From Pelodera strongyloides (lineage: Eukaryota > Nematoda > Chromadorea > Rhabditida > Rhabditidae), in NCBI GenBank assembly GCA_036852015.1, contig JAANDG010000042.1, forward strand, positions 1 to 64,000: 64,000 bases of DNA. The letters run 5' to 3'. Of this stretch, positions 48,339 to 59,859 are shown piece by piece; positions within the stretch are counted from its first letter, which is position 1, and each line of letters begins with the position of its first letter. A model generated the notes under the pieces. That model saw nothing but the letters and a program-made list of their open reading frames with translations, did not search any database and had not been told where the DNA came from. The translations under genes were made by a program, and so were the position numbers.

Positions 48339-49442
48339 GTTAGTTTCAATCAGCTTCGAGCCTGAATTTCGCAAGTTTCCTGGTATCTCTTGGAAACGAC
48401 AACAATAAAATCCGCTCATATAGGGATTTACTTACAATTACAGATTAGATTATTATTTTGGAACGTCTCATAACACATATGTAATAGAAGGAAATCTAAA
48501 TATATGAAACCCCTTTTAGTTCGAGGTGTACCAAAACCAGTGCGAAAAGCGGTGCGCAGCTCAGCAAATGTTACAAATTAAAAAAAAACTAATTAGGCGT
48601 ATAAAAGGTGACCGAGGCGCACATTCCCGCGAAATTTCCAACTGAATAATACACATTCTTGGAATTCTTACATTAGGTAGTATCCTTGTACAGTCCATAC
48701 TCTAGTTAATTAATCCTCGCAATCTACTCGCAAGTGATGGGTGTTTCATATATAATTCGGATAGTCCATTTGTGATATATGAGTTATTCGTATATATAAT
48801 GTAGATATTAAATATCGGTCCAATTGGTCCTCTAGAAGTTGTCGTGTGGAGCGGCTCGGCAGTGGTAGTGTAGGTGAAGTCCGACGAGGCGAGTCGGGTG
48901 GTGTGGTTCCAATAAGGTTCTGTTCTTAGGTCTTCTCGGGGGGGGGGGGGGGTTATATAGTTGTTTTAGGAAGCTAATTCCCTAAAACCCAGACATTCTA
49001 ATTTGTATGTTCTCTGAAAAGAAATAATAAGAATTGGTTAACTGTACGTTACAAATTCCTATTACACCATTCAAGACTCAAAATCAGTGCTCATTGTGAA
49101 TAAGACCTCATTCATTTAGACCAACCATTGTGAACAAATATGGCATAAATTGCATGTAACTTATATTCTAAACAATATTATATTCAACCTCCGCGACTTA
49201 GGAACCCGCAAAAGCCTCTCGATAGCATACTTGCCACTAGGAACAGACTGTGGAAAAACCAGTAGAAGCAAAGCGCGACTTCTGGGACCCAGCAGGAGAG
49301 GTTTACCTGGCATGATTCATTTCATAGTACCGTCTATTATTGAGGTCCACGATGTTTTGGCATGCATAATTTTTCTATCCTTTTGCAAATGGAAAAATTA
49401 TGTATGTTCCCATCTAATATTTATAAATATATTTGTTTGCAG

Positions 49443-49567
49443 GTCCACAATGGAGGCGAAGATCGCAATTCTCTCGGTACACTTTGCCCGATAGCACCTT
49501 GTGTAAAACGAGAGCAGGACTTCGAAAGATGCATGGCCGACTATATCACGTCGGCCTGGAAAGCAAG
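49443..49567 (+). pseudogene. Fused exon fragments of the unknown family, copy 1
   Basis: Begins as a copy of exon 46395-46442 (STMEAKIAILS). It then switches abruptly into a module reading LCPIAPC and KREQDFERCMADYITSAWKA, ending at a donor (GCAAG|GTTAGT). The two parts are in different frames, and the first runs into TAG, so the join is probably a rearrangement. Confidence 0.42.
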
Positions 49568-49718
49568 GTTAGTTTATGTGTTTATATGTGCTGCATGATA
49601 CACAGGCAATTCATTTACTTTTTGTTTGCTTTTTTAATTGAGGCAACTTTGAGGAAAAATGATCCTTCAAATAGATTTAACCATGCGATCACGAAAGACA
49701 ATACACGCGTGACTTCAT

Positions 49719-49812
49719 CAGCTACACTTTGCCCTTTAGCTTCTCGCATAAAACGAGAGCAAGACTACGAACGATGCATGGCCGACTATATCACGTCGGC
49801 CTGGAATACAAG
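49719..49812 (+). pseudogene. Second copy of the KREQDxERCMADYITSAW module
   Basis: Reads LCPLASR then KREQDYERCMADYITSAWNT, ending at a donor (ACAAG|GTTCGT). Compared with 49475-49567, several differences are silent in this frame (CAG/CAA, AGA/CGA). This suggests the module was under protein-level constraint before or after duplication. I cannot name the domain; two conserved Cys are visible. Confidence 0.42.
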
Positions 49813-50022
49813 GTTCGTTTACGTATTGAAGATTACACTCTGCATCCATGGTACAAGAAAAAAAACATGCAGCGAAAATACCGCAATACGGAGGACGGGA
49901 CTATTCCGTTATAATATGTGGTATCATGTCACGCTGGTCGCTGGGTATTGTCCATTCAATACAATCCGCTGTAATGTGAATATCATTCAGAGCAAGGCGT
50001 GAGCATAATAAAAATGGGCTTT

Positions 50023-50750
50023 TAATATTAAAAGAGGGGTAGAAGTGTAGAACACTACCCCATTTTGCAAATATACTACCCCAAAATAAAATATACTACC
50101 ACATGGCAAAATACTACCCCTGCAATGTGCTACCCCGGAAAATATACTACCCCATTGTAGAATACTACCCCCAATTTATTTTGCATAACTACCCCCGAAC
50201 TTATTTTACATGACTACCCCCCCCCCCCCCCCCCAACTTATTTTACATGACTACCCCACTTTTTTAACATGACTAACCCCACCTATTTTAAATGACGACC
50301 CCAACCTATTTTATATGGCTACCCCACCTATTATACATGATACCCCACTTATTTTACGTGACTACCCCACTTATTTTACAAGACTACCACACTTATTTTA
50401 CATGGCTACACCATCTGTTTATGTTGGGGTAGTGTATTTTTCCAACTGGTGGTAGTATTTTTCGAAAATGGGGTAGTGTTGTAAAAGTTTACCTGAGCGG
50501 ACTAATTGGCTACCCCCATTTTACATGACTACCCCATTTTAGGGAATATGCTACCCCGTTCAGGGATTTTACTACCCCATCACCTGGGGTAGTTTTGGTA
50601 ACTGGGGGTAGTATTTTTACATTTTTGGGGTAGTATTTGTGCAGAATACTTTTCCGAAAAAACTACCCCTTTGTTGTGGGGTAGTATATTCCCGATTTGG
50701 GTAGTATACTACACTGGGGTAGTATTTTACATTTGTAATATTAAAAGAGG
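50023..50750. mobile_element. CTACCCC/GGGGTAG motif-dense element flanked by 15-bp direct repeats
   Basis: TAATATTAAAAGAGG occurs at 50023-50037 and again at 50736-50750, bracketing about 700 bp made of dozens of CTACCCC words. In the left two-thirds these run as CTACCCC separated by TTATTTTACATGA-like spacers. In the right third they appear mostly inverted as GGGGTAGT(A)TTTT. So the whole is a large, irregular inverted array. An 18-C run sits at 50217-50234. No open frame. The direct repeats look like a long target-site duplication. I know of no transposon family with this design. Confidence 0.7.
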
Positions 50751-50935
50751 CTTAGTAACAATAGAATAAATAACACCTGCTTGTGTCGCTTTAAGCTGAC
50801 TTGATATAGCGGGCAACGCTCTGCGTCTTACGGTCAGGTAACTACGAGAGATAGAGAGTTTGAGTATGACGTATCAATTCATATAGGAACGTTATCAACT
50901 CAAAATTAATCAGTTTATCATTATTATGTTTACGT

Positions 50936-51133
50936 TTGCGTACCGAAGTAATGGTCAAGTACCATTTTGGATTGAGAAAGTCTCCATTGTTAGACTCCAT
51001 CAACGCCCTTCATAAAAAGGTCCACTTCAGCAACGACGAGCCATCGTTTTCCACTACATCGACGCCGTCGTTGCCAGACTTCCACCGACACGACCACCGA
51101 CATTATTGGTGGGGCGCCATTTCGTCGAATTAA
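50936..51133 (+). CDS. Possible small ORF or terminal exon, unknown
   Basis: A 65-codon frame whose second half (KVHFSNDEPSFSTTSTPSLP, then DFHRHDHRHYWWGAISSN, stop) has distinctive His/Asp- and Trp-rich content. It could be a terminal exon: an acceptor-like GTCAAG lies at 50951-50956. It sits between the CTACCCC element and copy B of the segmental duplication, so it may belong to the unknown gene family. Confidence 0.28.
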   Translation: MRTEVMVKYHFGLRKSPLLDSINALHKKVHFSNDEPSFSTTSTPSLPDFHRHDHRHYWWGAISSN

Positions 51134-51389
51134 AATTTAAGATATTGCCCTTAAAGGCGAATTATTTAATTGTTTGTCTCTTTGCTGCAAAATTGCAGTC
51201 GAACGGATTTCGGTAGAAAATTGGCCAGGATTGAGCAGTATATATTTCTAGCGGCTAACAATAAGCGCAGTTGGGCCAAAGCGTAGAAAACCCCAGCGTG
51301 CATAGTATTTAAACCAAATGCACTTGACCGGCTGATCATCCAACTATTCTTGGGGTAACGTGTGTGCGGTGAACGAAAAGCAATTTCAA

Positions 51390-52090
51390 TGAGTAGTCAA
51401 AATATGCTACAATTTCAGGTGCCCCCGTCCGGGAATCGAACCCGTTTTGCTGTAATCCAAAATTGGTTCGTCTGCGACTTTGTTGTTATTGATAAGGTAA
51501 TTCGCCTAGGACCTTTTTCATCGTCGTAAATTCTCTTTGTCGAAGTATTTTTTTTATTTGTCTATATTTGTGCCTAGAAATTAAGTTAACTGCACCCTCT
51601 TTTTTTTATAAAAGTCAACAAAATGTGGTCTTTAAGAAGTAAGCCTAGCGGACTACGGCTTTAAAAGAAGCTTCTCATCAAGTATCTTTTTCCGAAATGC
51701 ACTTAGATGTCTTCCTCCTTTCCGTCAAAACGTATTTTTATAAGCACCTAGTGTTTTCTTTGTTTGATACACGTGAAGTTGTAAGGTAATACGCTCTACT
51801 ATTTTAGAGATCTCGAACAATGCAAATCACGAAGCAGCAGCGTCGTCTTACCGTTGTTGTGCATCTATCTACTTATGCCCCAGAAAGGTCACCCACGCAG
51901 AAGTGTGGAACGAAGCTACGGTTAGTTTCAATCAGTTTCGAGTTTGTGTTTCGATAGGATTTAGCTCTCTTGGAAACGGTCCAAATTCGCTCCTTCAGGG
52001 ACCTACTTATTAGAATGACAGATTAGATTTTTATTGTGGAACGTCTCATATCGTACGTGTGTCAAATGCAAGGAAATCAAAGGGAAATCA
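51390..52090. repeat. Segmental duplication, copy B
   Basis: Second copy of 47860-48500, offset about 3.55 kb. It includes the tRNA-like 3' half at 51419-51446 (reverse complement CGGGTTCGATTCCCGGACGG) and a frame-broken version of the 48235-48338 exon at 51806-51918. A partial third copy of the tRNA-like part lies at 52372-52440. Confidence 0.75.
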
Positions 52091-52150
52091 AATTTTATCA
52101 GTTTCAAAGGGAAATCAAAGGGAAATCAAGAGGGAAATCAAATTTTATTT
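52080..52150. repeat. Short tandem GGGAAATCAA repeats
   Basis: Four direct copies of GGGAAATCAA, two of them followed by ATTTTAT, directly after the end of the segmental duplication. Confidence 0.7.
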
Positions 52151-52371
52151 GAAAAACATGGTAGATCGCGCTAACAAAGATTAGGAATTGAGGTCCTGAG
52201 GGTTGGCTTTGGATATGGTTCTATCGAATATATTTGCATGTTTAATCAAAGGAGAAGAGAGTGAGCGAAACAAGATGCTCGCAGGGAATATCGGTATTTT
52301 TAGCGATATTTGAGCTCAGTAAATGCAACACAATCTACTTACATTTCATGAGTTTTCAAAGAGTGGTCGAA

Positions 52372-52440
52372 ATGAGCTACAATTTCAGATGCCCTTCCGG
52401 GAATCGCCCCAATGTTCTACTAATCAAAAGCGGACTCGTC
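52372..52440. repeat. Third partial copy of the tRNA-like duplication block
   Basis: GAGCTACAATTTCAGATGCC followed by CTTCCGGGAATCGCCCC parallels 51398-51440. The rest of the duplicated block is absent. Confidence 0.55.
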
Positions 52441-53872
52441 TGCAACTCTTTTGCAACTCATAAAGCAACATACCTCAAAGATATTTTTCATCAACACCCA
52501 TGGTCATGCTACATAATTTATCGTTGTCTGGTATTGTTGTATTTGTATGTGTTAGCGGTCGTGTTAGAAGGAGACGGTTTGATCTTCTTCATACACTGAA
52601 AACCAATAGTGACATATACTGTGATTTTGGCATATGACGTTTTCGCACACTTTATTCTAGAGCCCAGCATATAAGAAATGATAAATTGTGTCTATGAAGA
52701 ACCCAACGTGATTTATTAAACAGAGAATTTGTATGAACGTCAGTTTTTTTGTGCCAACCTATTATAAGCCGTAGAAAAATGAAAGTGTCAGAGGGTGGCG
52801 TTAACTGGCAAGTGCCGATAATATTTACAATGAATTTACAATTGCAGACATTCTACATTACCCGAGTAATACAAATATTCGCAGACATTGTTTTGGTCGA
52901 ATAACTTGAGCGTAATTCTGACATAGCCCCATATCACGTTGAAATAGAGATATAATTGATGCCGAAGCACCATTTATGAATTGTATTCGGATTTTAAAAT
53001 CTTTATTCCTCTCGTATTTGTGTGGTTTTCTTGTTTTTTTTCTGCCCGTTGGGCAGTAAAAAGTCGTTAGCGCAGTCTATAATTAACTCCGTATTTAGTA
53101 AACCAAAGACGGAGGTTCTGTTTTTGCTCAATAATTATCCGAACTTGAATATTTATCATTCGGTCGGTGGTGTCAGGAAATCACTGTATGTTTTCTTGTA
53201 TTATGTAGACAATCACCTTAGCAGCTAGAACATTCCTAGAAAGGTGAACTTTGTCGTTGTTACAGAAACTCTTTTCATGCTTTTCAAAATAGGTGAATAA
53301 AGCTACTTCTGCTCAGCAAGTCATTTTTTTCATGATCCTTTTGTTGCATTATGCACACTTGTGATCGATGTTTCCTAAGAGACTGACGATGTTCTCGGCT
53401 GGTGTGCGGCGAAATTCTGGAGCAAACGCAGGCTTTCGATGAGATCACACATTTTACACTATTCGATTATATGTAGCGGGCGGGCGAGTGGGGACGATTA
53501 GAACTCGGCGCGCGTTGACCGCTCTAGCATATATCGTTTTACTTAACGATATTTCTAGATTTGCCTATTTTTGAAGTGTGCATGGCAACTTGTTTTGACA
53601 TTACATCTTCTGAAGTAGGGACGATAGTTCATGATGCTCGGTTGTCCGTCTCGTCTCCTGCAGTAAAAACCAAATCCATCATGGATGGCCATCAACAAAA
53701 AATTTTGCACGCCAACTTCAACTTCATATGGGCATATCTTCATATCTTCTGAATCAGATGACGATAATTCATATGGGCCCGGTTGCCCGTCTCGTCACTC
53801 CCTCTAACACTACAGCTCGCGCGCAAAAAAATAATAATAACAAAATCCGAATGACACACGTCCCGAAAAAAC
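52441..53872. other. Non-coding spacer downstream of the Pumilio gene
   Basis: No coding exon recognised. About 53614-53680 and 53752-53810 share CTTCTGAA...GACGATA-TTCAT...CGGTTG-CCGTCTCGTC, indicating a local tandem duplication with a period of about 138 bp. Confidence 0.45.
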
Positions 53873-53878
53873 TTTATT
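53873..53878 (-). terminator. Candidate poly(A) signal of the Pumilio gene
   Basis: TTTATT on the + strand (AATAAA on the - strand) lies 733 nt beyond the Pumilio stop codon, a plausible 3' UTR length for a PUF gene. The 3' UTR is very AT-rich. Confidence 0.5.
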
Positions 53879-54610
53879 GTCCAACAGAGAAAAATGTAAA
53901 ATTTAGAAAATCTATACACTTATGAAAACAATCACCGAAATTCGACAGATAAACAAAATGCAACACTAAAGTGCATGTAAAAGCTCTAGAGAAAACAAAA
54001 TAATATACATACATACATACTTGTAAAGAACAACTTATATAACGGAGTTACCAATAATAACAAATTATGTGCAAATAAAGGTTAACGAAATTTACATATT
54101 CAAATTTATACAAATAGATACAAGTTGAATGGGATTCAGTGTTTTGTTTGTACTGCACAATCAACTAAATCCTAAGGTGTATAATAATTGTCAGACAAAG
54201 GTAGAAGCTCCCGACAATCATTTGGACTACACAATCAAAAAATATGCGAAATACTATACAACATTGAAAGTGTAGAAAATGACATCATGCTTTAAAAAAC
54301 CAGAAAAAAAAAGACATCAGTTTGTCTGAAAGAACTTCGTCAATCCAATACTATACACAAATAAATTGAATAAAACAGTCCCTAGAAAATATTCCAAATG
54401 TACAGTAGAATAATTGAATACTTACCTAAGACAGTGCATTTCGTGCATGTGAACTACACAATTTTCGAACATACAATTCGCACAAGAGAGAGTTTGCCGT
54501 TTCTTTCTTTCGTTTTTGTGGGTTTTCGGAGTTTTAGTTTGTTTTTCCAAAAAAATAGACAATAAACCGTTAAACAATACAGTCGCCACATATATTATAG
54601 TTTTCGAACT

Positions 54611-57600
54611 TTAAAAGATTGCATATTGAGTGCTGTATTCACTCTGAACTTGTCCCGATTGTTCGCATCTTGCATTTTGTTGGTTCATCAATCCACTGCG
54701 CACAAAGTACTTCTCGAGCTTGGCTGAAAAGGGATTTTGTTGAAAAAATCTTTTATAATTGATGTATTCCTTTGTGATTTTAGTGATAAACTCCATCGTA
54801 ATTATCTCGCGTCAATAATTTAATAACAACTAGAAGAACGCACCGATTATATGCTTGCCATAACCAAACTTTCTCAGTATTGGAATATGCGGTTTAATGG
54901 CGAAGAGCATTTTCTTCCGATCTTTCGAGTCGGCTTCGTCCAACATTCTCTGCACAACATAATTCGCGTATTGATCCTTCATCATGGATAGAAGGGGTGA
55001 AGTATCAGTGGCATTACGACGTCTGAATTAAACACAGTTGAGAAACTTTTCGATTTGATGTTTTTTATAAAATAAAACGTCTGAGCCAGAATTCGATCTT
55101 TTTGACTGTCATCAGATAAATGAAGACATACCTGGCCTCCTCATCCGCTCCGCAAACTGCTTCAATAATCATGTGCTTGTGAAGAGAGCGAAGAAGACAT
55201 TTCTCAATCACATTAGAAGCAAACTTCTGTTGCGAGTAGAACACGACATCAGCAGCAATCTAAACGATTACAAATAATTGACAAATAAACGTCAAAAATA
55301 ATAACGCTCAGGCGATAAATAAGAATAACTGTCAAACAAAAAACAGTCCTTACCTCCTGAGTGATTCTGAATCTGTTGGAATCGGATCCATTCTCGAGGA
55401 TGTGTTGAACAACGTAGTTCCCGTACTGATCGAGTGTGAGCTCTCTGACTTTGCTGTGCAACTTTTCCAGAATGGGAGCCTTCTGTTCTTCAGTGCAGAA
55501 CTCGAGAACTCGTTGGATCACGCGGCATCCATAAGGATGCACAGATAGATCAAACACCTAGAAATCAAGGAATTAAGCAAGATATTCGCTTGAAATAGAG
55601 CTAGCTACCAGCGCCAGCTAGGTAGAACCCGAGCATAAAAGAAAACGTCGTTTCGCTGTAATCACAAGTCACTCAAAGTACTTACTATGTTCTCAGCCGC
55701 TAGGAATGCGTCAACGATGAATTGAAGATTTCGGGGATGCACTCTCTCGACTATCTTTTGTACCACATGATTGCCATTCTGATCCCGAACACACTTGAGC
55801 ACCTGGAACGATTTTAATTAATTTTCTGAATGTGTCTGGCATGTGAGTGTTTCTGTCTCTTGTTTCTAATACCTTACGCACACTGTTTTATGAAAGAAAG
55901 AATTATTGATATTTTCATCGTTACGGTAAACAGACATGTGCGTGGTCATGGTTAACAAAGATCACCTGTCCTTCCAGTTCGTTGATGATATTGAGTTGCT
56001 CCCTTTCCTCGCAGCATTCCACAACCTTCTGCACAACACGGCATCCATACATCTGGATAGCAAGTGCAACGACATGTCCTTTCATCACAGAACAGAGATC
56101 ACTCTGCTGCTTGCGTGTTCCGAACTCGAGCAGTTTCTTAACAGCCGAGATATTACATTGAGCATTAGTTAATGATCGTAGTGAAAAGTGACTTCGATTC
56201 ATCCTATAGCTCTATCCGAAAGTTTTTATCCAACTGCCAACCTGGATGACATAGTTTCCGAAGACGTCCTTCATCAGATGTACAGCCTGCGGAAGAATCA
56301 CATTGAACGCCGCTTGTTTCTCTTCTATGGACGCCAACTCCAGACGATGCTGGATGTATCTAAACAGTATAAGGTGTAAAGCGAAGAAGGGAATAAATCA
56401 TGTTTTCATTTCTCACAATCTGTCGAGTCTAGTATTAGTGAACGTTTTGAAGAGTAGTTACCTGGATCCATGCTGGTCCACAGCTAGTTCGATAATATGG
56501 GCTCCACAGGCACGTAAGTCAACAGAAGTGTGAGCTCTGCAATTAAAGTTTAAGCATAATGTTCAGCACGAACATATGGTCTAGTATGAGTCATAAAGGC
56601 TTAACTAGCAAACTCCAGCGCACCTGCTCTGTCTAAAGTCGTCCACATTGAACGGTCTTGGGTGTGTTTGGTTCGCAGGAGCTTGATTCGCCATTTCCAC
56701 CGGACTACCATTCTTTTGACTACGTCTTCCATTATGAGGGGCTCTTCTCGATTGTGGATGGCTACCCACAATGTACTGTGCATTCGAACCTCCAACCATA
56801 TTAAACCCATTTAAGTGAGGGGAACCGCCTGTAAAAAAAGAAATTACAGCCTGGCTATGACTGAATCTGACAAGTAGTTGTTTCCAGCAAGCTCGAATTG
56901 CAAACGAAAAAAATACAACAATGCTTTCCTCCATACATCTACAAATAATGATTTGAAAAAACGAACCAAAAAATACATGACTTGGAGCAGTTGTTGGTAC
57001 TTGGTTGATCACACGCTGGTTAAACACATTCTGTGGCTGAGAAGCGGGGAAGATGTCACCTGGAACGTATAGCTAAATGTTTTTGCAGAGCACCAGTAAA
57101 TGCGTACGATCATGCATGTCAATATGCAAAGTGAATTCCACTTAATATTAAGCGGAGCAGTCTCCGAATAACCAACCCATAAACTGTTGTTGTTGCTGGA
57201 AGGGCACAAAATCCTGAGTGGTTAGTCTATCCAATTCCTGCGTAAGAGAATGGAGGCTGTTGTTGGTGAACCCATTCTGGAATAGGTTCTGTGGCTTATG
57301 CCCCAGAACCTGATCGAGACCAAATCCGGTAGAGAGGTCCTGGCCAAGTACATTCTGCTCAGCAAACCCGTGGCCATCTGTCGGTACCAAACCTATAATA
57401 TGTACATTTAGGACTCATCTACATTCAGCACATTTGCACAGTTCTCCTGCTGTTCCAAGAATGCGAGGCTCCACATTTGTTACAGTATGCTTCACTTTGC
57501 GAAAATAATTTGTCAAACCAACCATAATTGCTGAGTTGAGAGGGAGCTTGGCGAATTGATTGGAAGGGCTGCAAATAATGTGGCATTTAAAATATTCATT

Positions 57601-58204
57601 CCGACTTCCTCATAAAAATCAGTTAGTTCAACAGTTCTAGTTTCTAGCATACCTCTTTACCCCCCTCTTCTCCAACAAGTTTAGAACTTCCACACACTAA
57701 CTCATTAACATTCTTTACATACCTCATAGGCACCAGAAGAGAAATTCCGGGTTTCGTTCGTAAAATGATTTTCATCGAAAGGATTCCCTAAGTTGCGATT
57801 GATGAGAGGCTGAAACATTGGATCCTTGTAGGAATTCACTTAAAGCTGCTCTCAATTAATTGTACGGCAATTTGATTACCTTCTTCTCTAGTGGTTAACT
57901 GTGTCACCCTTCATTACATCGACTAAGGTTATGTAATGTATGCACTAAAGGAAAATACAGGCAGCCCTCATTATATAATGAACACTTCGTAGAAATAAGC
58001 ACTTAAGTCGATAAAAATCGCAAGATATAATCAGACTGTCAACCAAGTGTTTAGTTGATAAATGACCGAACAAACTAACCAGACTGGCCGGCGATCCGGA
58101 CAGGACCTTTTCGGCCAATTGTTGAGGGAGTCCTCCTAAAGAATCGGCGATTTCGGAGGGAGTTCCGTCCTGTACTGAACCGACAGCAATTGGGTGACTC
58201 GCGC
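54611..58204 (-). CDS. pum: Pumilio-type PUF RNA-binding protein, 5' end missing (at least 624 aa, 14 exons found)
   Basis: Binds UGUANAUA elements in mRNA 3' UTRs and represses or destabilises the message. Exons, 5' to 3': 58204-58080, 57809-57723, 57568-57523, 57392-57177, 57059-56967, 56828-56624, 56536-56462, 56359-56242, 56136-55966, 55802-55686, 55557-55354, 55259-55132, 55022-54844, 54723-54611 (stop TAA). The N-terminal half is Gln/Asn/Ser-rich ([10 protein letters not shown]). Then come eight PUF repeats with recognition triads as in human PUM1/2: GSRYIQ, GNYVIQ, GCRVVQ, GNHVVQ, GCRVIQ, GNYVVQ, ASNVIE, ANYVVQ. By the known PUF code this predicts 5'-UGUA-U-AUA. The C-terminal helix YGKHIIAKLEKYF is present, followed by a short Gln-rich tail. 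The set of eight canonical repeats points to the Pumilio/PUF-9 branch. The first mapped exon starts in phase 1 and contains no Met, so at least one coding exon lies upstream; I could not identify it with confidence. Confidence 0.95.
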
Positions 58205-59859
58205 CTGAAAACAGTAGACCATTAGCAGCTTAAAGGCATGTTGGCCCAATAGTGTTACTGTATTCGCGTATGCTCAGCGGAATGAAAATGGAGTTGTGGG
58301 GACTCTGGTCGACAGACCCCACTCGGTGTTATTTCAAATTGCATCTGTTTAGTAAAATCCTGTGACTTATTCTAAGTTCTATGTGTCGTACCGATCGCCC
58401 CGTTATTCGATGGTATCCAGTTCCACGTGTCTGTCATCTCTTATATATGCCCAAGACCAATTTAGACAGCCAGCGGCAGATCAATCTGTAATATTCTGCA
58501 TAGATATAAGGAATAAAACTCGTACTCATATTTCCGTAGCAAATACTAGAAGAATACTCAAAAAAAAAGAAGCAAAGTTCAAATGAAGCTCATGAACGCA
58601 GCTGGTTACCAGACTGACAATAAGAAACGAGGTTGCTTGGTTATATACTCCATCGTGAAAGATAAATGGGCTGACGCTATTCAGACCAGCAAAATAACAA
58701 ATCATCATTTTGTATTAATAATGCAAATGCACGCACAAGGATTGTCAGAATAACTTAGTCGAGCGATTTTTTTTCTTCGTGAAATTAGATCTTTTGATGC
58801 TGAATGTGTCTATTCCAAACAGTCACAGTTTTTTCTATCGATTGATTAATGTCTGGAGGTGTTTCAATTTGTTTCCTATTACATCATCTAAAAGAGAGGG
58901 CAATGATGATGAATGCAACTAGCAACAATGGATGGGATAAAATGATTATCCAAAAATAGGCGTTGGGAAAATTCTCCCAGGCTTGGGAGCAAAGAATATT
59001 GAAGTTGAGTGAAATGTTACAAGAAGTGTATCATTATCCTAGGGAAGTCGACAAAGCCCGTTCATCAAGAGAAACATGATAGTCTGACGTCACTCCGTAG
59101 AGAATCTATTGCCAGAGGACACGCGAAGAATATAGGGTCCACGCCGGAGATAAAAAGTTAAACACTTATGCAGAGGTAAAGGGTTGGAAACTAGCTTTCG
59201 GGCAATAACTTAAAGTAACATAGTCTTAAAGTAACACTTGGAGCAAAAAGTAACATAGTCATAAAGTACCACGTGTACAGTAAATCAGGATTGTGTTGGA
59301 ACATTTCATCCTATAACACATATCACCGTTGTTCTAATTTCCAACATCATTATTGTCGTTTTCTTTTTAGTATGGGTATTTCGGTTACAAAAAGCCTGAA
59401 TTAGATGTGAAATTATGGTGATACTACGAATAATAAAATAAGCCAAGCAAACATTTCAAAAACATGTTGCACGTAATAATCATGATTGCATCAGAATGAG
59501 CGATGTCTTGTGTGATGTTGGGAAAATCTGGTGAATCATTTGAGAATACACATATACCTTTCGAATACTCGGCTTGTTATGTTTTCATTCGCTTAAAATT
59601 AACATTTATGCTCAAAGGAACAATTCTCTGCCAATACATGGCAACATAACATCATCGTTTCTATCACAATTAATACTTGATGGCATTGAAATCCTTGAAT
59701 GCAATAAGAAAAAGAAAAATGAAAAGCACGTAGTTAAGGACGAAAATATTTGAGTTATGTAAGTTGCAGTGGTCACCGTGAAAGGAGTCTGGAAAAAATA
59801 TGGAAGTTTAGTGACGAGAAAGAGAAGAAGAATATAGAATGAAGTATGCTACGTTCTCT
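58205..59859. other. Upstream (intron or 5' region) of the Pumilio gene
   Basis: The missing 5' coding exon should be in or beyond this interval. I tested - strand ATG-initiated frames ending at donors (for example near 58615, 58300 and 59557) and found none that joins the 58204 exon in the right phase. No other gene or repeat was seen. Confidence 0.45.

Larger units (their letters stand above)
47860..48500. repeat. Segmental duplication, copy A
   Basis: Matches 51390-52090 in the same order. Shared blocks include a CTACAATT-CAG-GTGCC block with tRNA-like sequence, CGTATTTTTATAA, the exon-like segment at 48235-48338, GGTTAGTTTCAATCAG, CTCTTGGAAACG, and GGAACGTCTCATA...AAGGAAATC. Divergence and indels are substantial, so the duplication is old. 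Confidence 0.75.

Noticed and set aside
51419..51446. A tRNA gene, or an LTR-retrotransposon primer binding site, on the basis of the GGTTCGATTCC block
   Set aside because: No D-arm, anticodon arm or 5' acceptor strand is present. The expected TGG start of a PBS is AGG here, and no LTRs flank it.
58526..58708. First exon of Pumilio ending at the GTAACC donor at 58612-58607 (MEYITKQPRFLLSV)
   Set aside because: It ends in phase 2, whereas the exon at 58204 needs phase 1; joining would shift the frame.
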